64,000 nucleotides of DNA from Candidatus Manganitrophus sp. (GTDB lineage Bacteria > Nitrospirota > Nitrospiria > SBBL01 > Manganitrophaceae): assembly GCA_028865235.1 (NCBI GenBank), contig CP114561.1, positions 640,001-704,000 of the forward strand, in the 5' to 3' direction. Positions 62,993 to 64,000 of this stretch are shown here, piece by piece; position 1 is the first letter of the stretch; each line of letters opens with the position of its first letter. Under the pieces are notes generated by a model. The model saw only the letters and a list, made by a program, of their open reading frames with translations. It was not told the DNA's origin and made no database searches. Position numbers and translations under genes: made by a program.

Positions 62993-64000
62993 TCTCAGGG
63001 AGAGAGTTCATTGGAATGCCGATTTTTTCCTTGGATCGCGGAGAAAAGATCGGGGAGGTCGAAAATCTGATCTTCGATCCGGACCAGAAAAAGGTGGTCG
63101 GGTTTGTTCTGGAAGAGGGGGGTCTTTTCCGATCCCCCGAGGTGATCCCTTTTGAAAGCGTCGAGAGCATCGGCCCCGATGTGATCGTATTAAAACGAGG
63201 CGAGTCCTTAAAAACGTTCTCTGATGAGATCGATCCGAAACAGGTCAAAAAAGAGGGGTTTAATTTGACGGGACGAAAGGTGATTTCCGACCGCGGTCAC
63301 GAGATCGGAACGGTGTACGATTTGGAGATCAATGAGCCGACCGGCGCCGTAACCGGAATTGAAGTGAGGCGCGGCCTCTTCCAAGATACGGCCGAAGGAA
63401 AGAAACGGATCGATTTCGAATACATTCAGCAGATCGGAAAAGACGCCGTCATCGTATCGGAGACGGCGTTGGAAGCCCTTGCCGCCCAGAAAGGGGGGCT
63501 TTCTGCAACCTATCAGAGCGTCAAAGAGTCCGGGGCCGCAACATACCAAAGTGTGAAAGAGTCGAGTGTTGAATCTTTGGAAAGAGTCCGAGGGAAATCA
63601 GGAACTCTCGGCGCCACGGCGCGAGAGAAGAAGGAGTCGTGGGGGAAAACCGCTCAGCAGCGGATGGAAGAAATGCGGGAGCGGAGTCGATCCGGCCTCG
63701 ATCGGGGGAGAAGCGAAGCTTCGCGCTTCTGGGAAGACCTCCGGACCGGTTTCGAGCGCTTCCGGAGAAGAGCAGAGGACTATTTCGACTGGCTTCACAG
63801 CCGGCTCCTGCAACGCCGCATCGAGCAGTCGGTCGGGCGCCGGGTCAGCCGAACGATTTTGGATCCCTCTGACGATGTGATCCTCAACCAAGGGGAGATG
63901 ATCACATACATTGCAATACGACGAGCGAAGGAAGCAGGCGTTTTGGAAATTCTGCTCGATTCGGTCGTGAAAGAAAACATTTTCGCGCTCCGCCGTAAAG
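62989..64000 (+). CDS. PRC-barrel domain protein (partial at window end)
   Basis: Open from ATG 62989 to the window end (≥337 residues). Two PRC-barrel units: GMPIFSLDRGEKIGEVENLI with DPDQKKVVGFVLEEGGLF (~8-75), then GRKVISDRGHEIGTVYDLEI with PTGAVTGIEVRRGLF (~95-160). Next is a helical, basic and acidic segment with repeated TYQSVKES units, then a Trp/Arg-rich helix (ASRFWEDLRTGFERFRRRAE) and SRTILDPSDDVILNQGEMIT, which looks like another beta domain. PRC barrels bind RNA, metals or proteins. The C-terminus lies outside. Confidence 0.75.
   Translation, partial: MISGREFIGMPIFSLDRGEKIGEVENLIFDPDQKKVVGFVLEEGGLFRSPEVIPFESVESIGPDVIVLKRGESLKTFSDEIDPKQVKKEGFNLTGRKVISDRGHEIGTVYDLEINEPTGAVTGIEVRRGLFQDTAEGKKRIDFEYIQQIGKDAVIVSETALEALAAQKGGLSATYQSVKESGAATYQSVKESSVESLERVRGKSGTLGATAREKKESWGKTAQQRMEEMRERSRSGLDRGRSEASRFWEDLRTGFERFRRRAEDYFDWLHSRLLQRRIEQSVGRRVSRTILDPSDDVILNQGEMITYIAIRRAKEAGVLEILLDSVVKENIFALRRK

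Overview
The window is a stretch of bacterial chromosome from a Gram-negative organism of moderately high GC. It has outer-membrane efflux channels, periplasmic adaptors, lipoproteins, a beta-barrel protein ending in Phe, and an MltD-type murein transglycosylase. Gene families and the codon style of the intact genes fit a Nitrospirota-like lineage, but that is inference. No rRNA, tRNA, CRISPR array, transposase or phage genes were seen. The assembly looks error-prone. Many otherwise good genes carry single-base frameshifts, often at homopolymers. Five conserved genes contain blocks of very GC-rich, differently coded sequence full of extra indels, which look like fragments of other organisms merged into the consensus.

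Layout. 1-3064 (minus): PgaB-like lipoprotein, FAD oxidoreductase and ndk. 3226-4011: lipM, divergent from ndk with back-to-back promoters. 4038-4534: small TonB-like Cys-rich protein. 4623-19981 (minus): a compact ten-gene efflux block of TetR, HlyD adaptor, TolC, RND adaptor, RND pump, ABC ATPase, ABC permease, second TolC, second RND adaptor and second RND pump. 20119-25535: mltD, a TPR membrane protein, a CPBP protease, nadK, a periplasmic propeller protein and a small unknown. 25823-32632: a very large fused flavin/iron-sulfur NAD(P)H oxidoreductase followed by a three-gene proton-translocating transhydrogenase (pntA1, pntA2, pntB), a redox-balancing module. 32732-37786: DUF748 protein, a P-loop ATPase overlapping a membrane protein, a methyltransferase, a small unknown and an ankyrin protein. 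37958-42567: dnaE (apparently leaderless) and accA.

42541-50174: a Tyr-rich lipoprotein, an outer-membrane barrel, scpA/scpB, DUF2007, GlsB, a thioesterase, a large orphan sensor kinase and a 51-residue lmo0937-type membrane peptide. 50408-56899: malQ, a second TetR with its own operator, a zinc ribbon, a PA0069-type radical SAM protein, orn, a methyltransferase and a parallel beta-helix protein. 56927-64000: an EamA permease, a PTOX-like alternative oxidase, a stand-alone divergent GyrA/ParC-like protein, dus-maf, a candidate structured RNA, a Lys/Glu-rich small protein and a PRC-barrel protein cut by the window end.

The most interesting biology is the ten-gene multi-pump operon under one TetR, the Nfn-like fusion next to pntAB, the PTOX-like oxidase lacking the usual first iron-ligand Glu, and the GyrA-like protein that keeps the active-site Tyr but has lost surrounding catalytic residues. 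The most important caution is the mosaic consensus.
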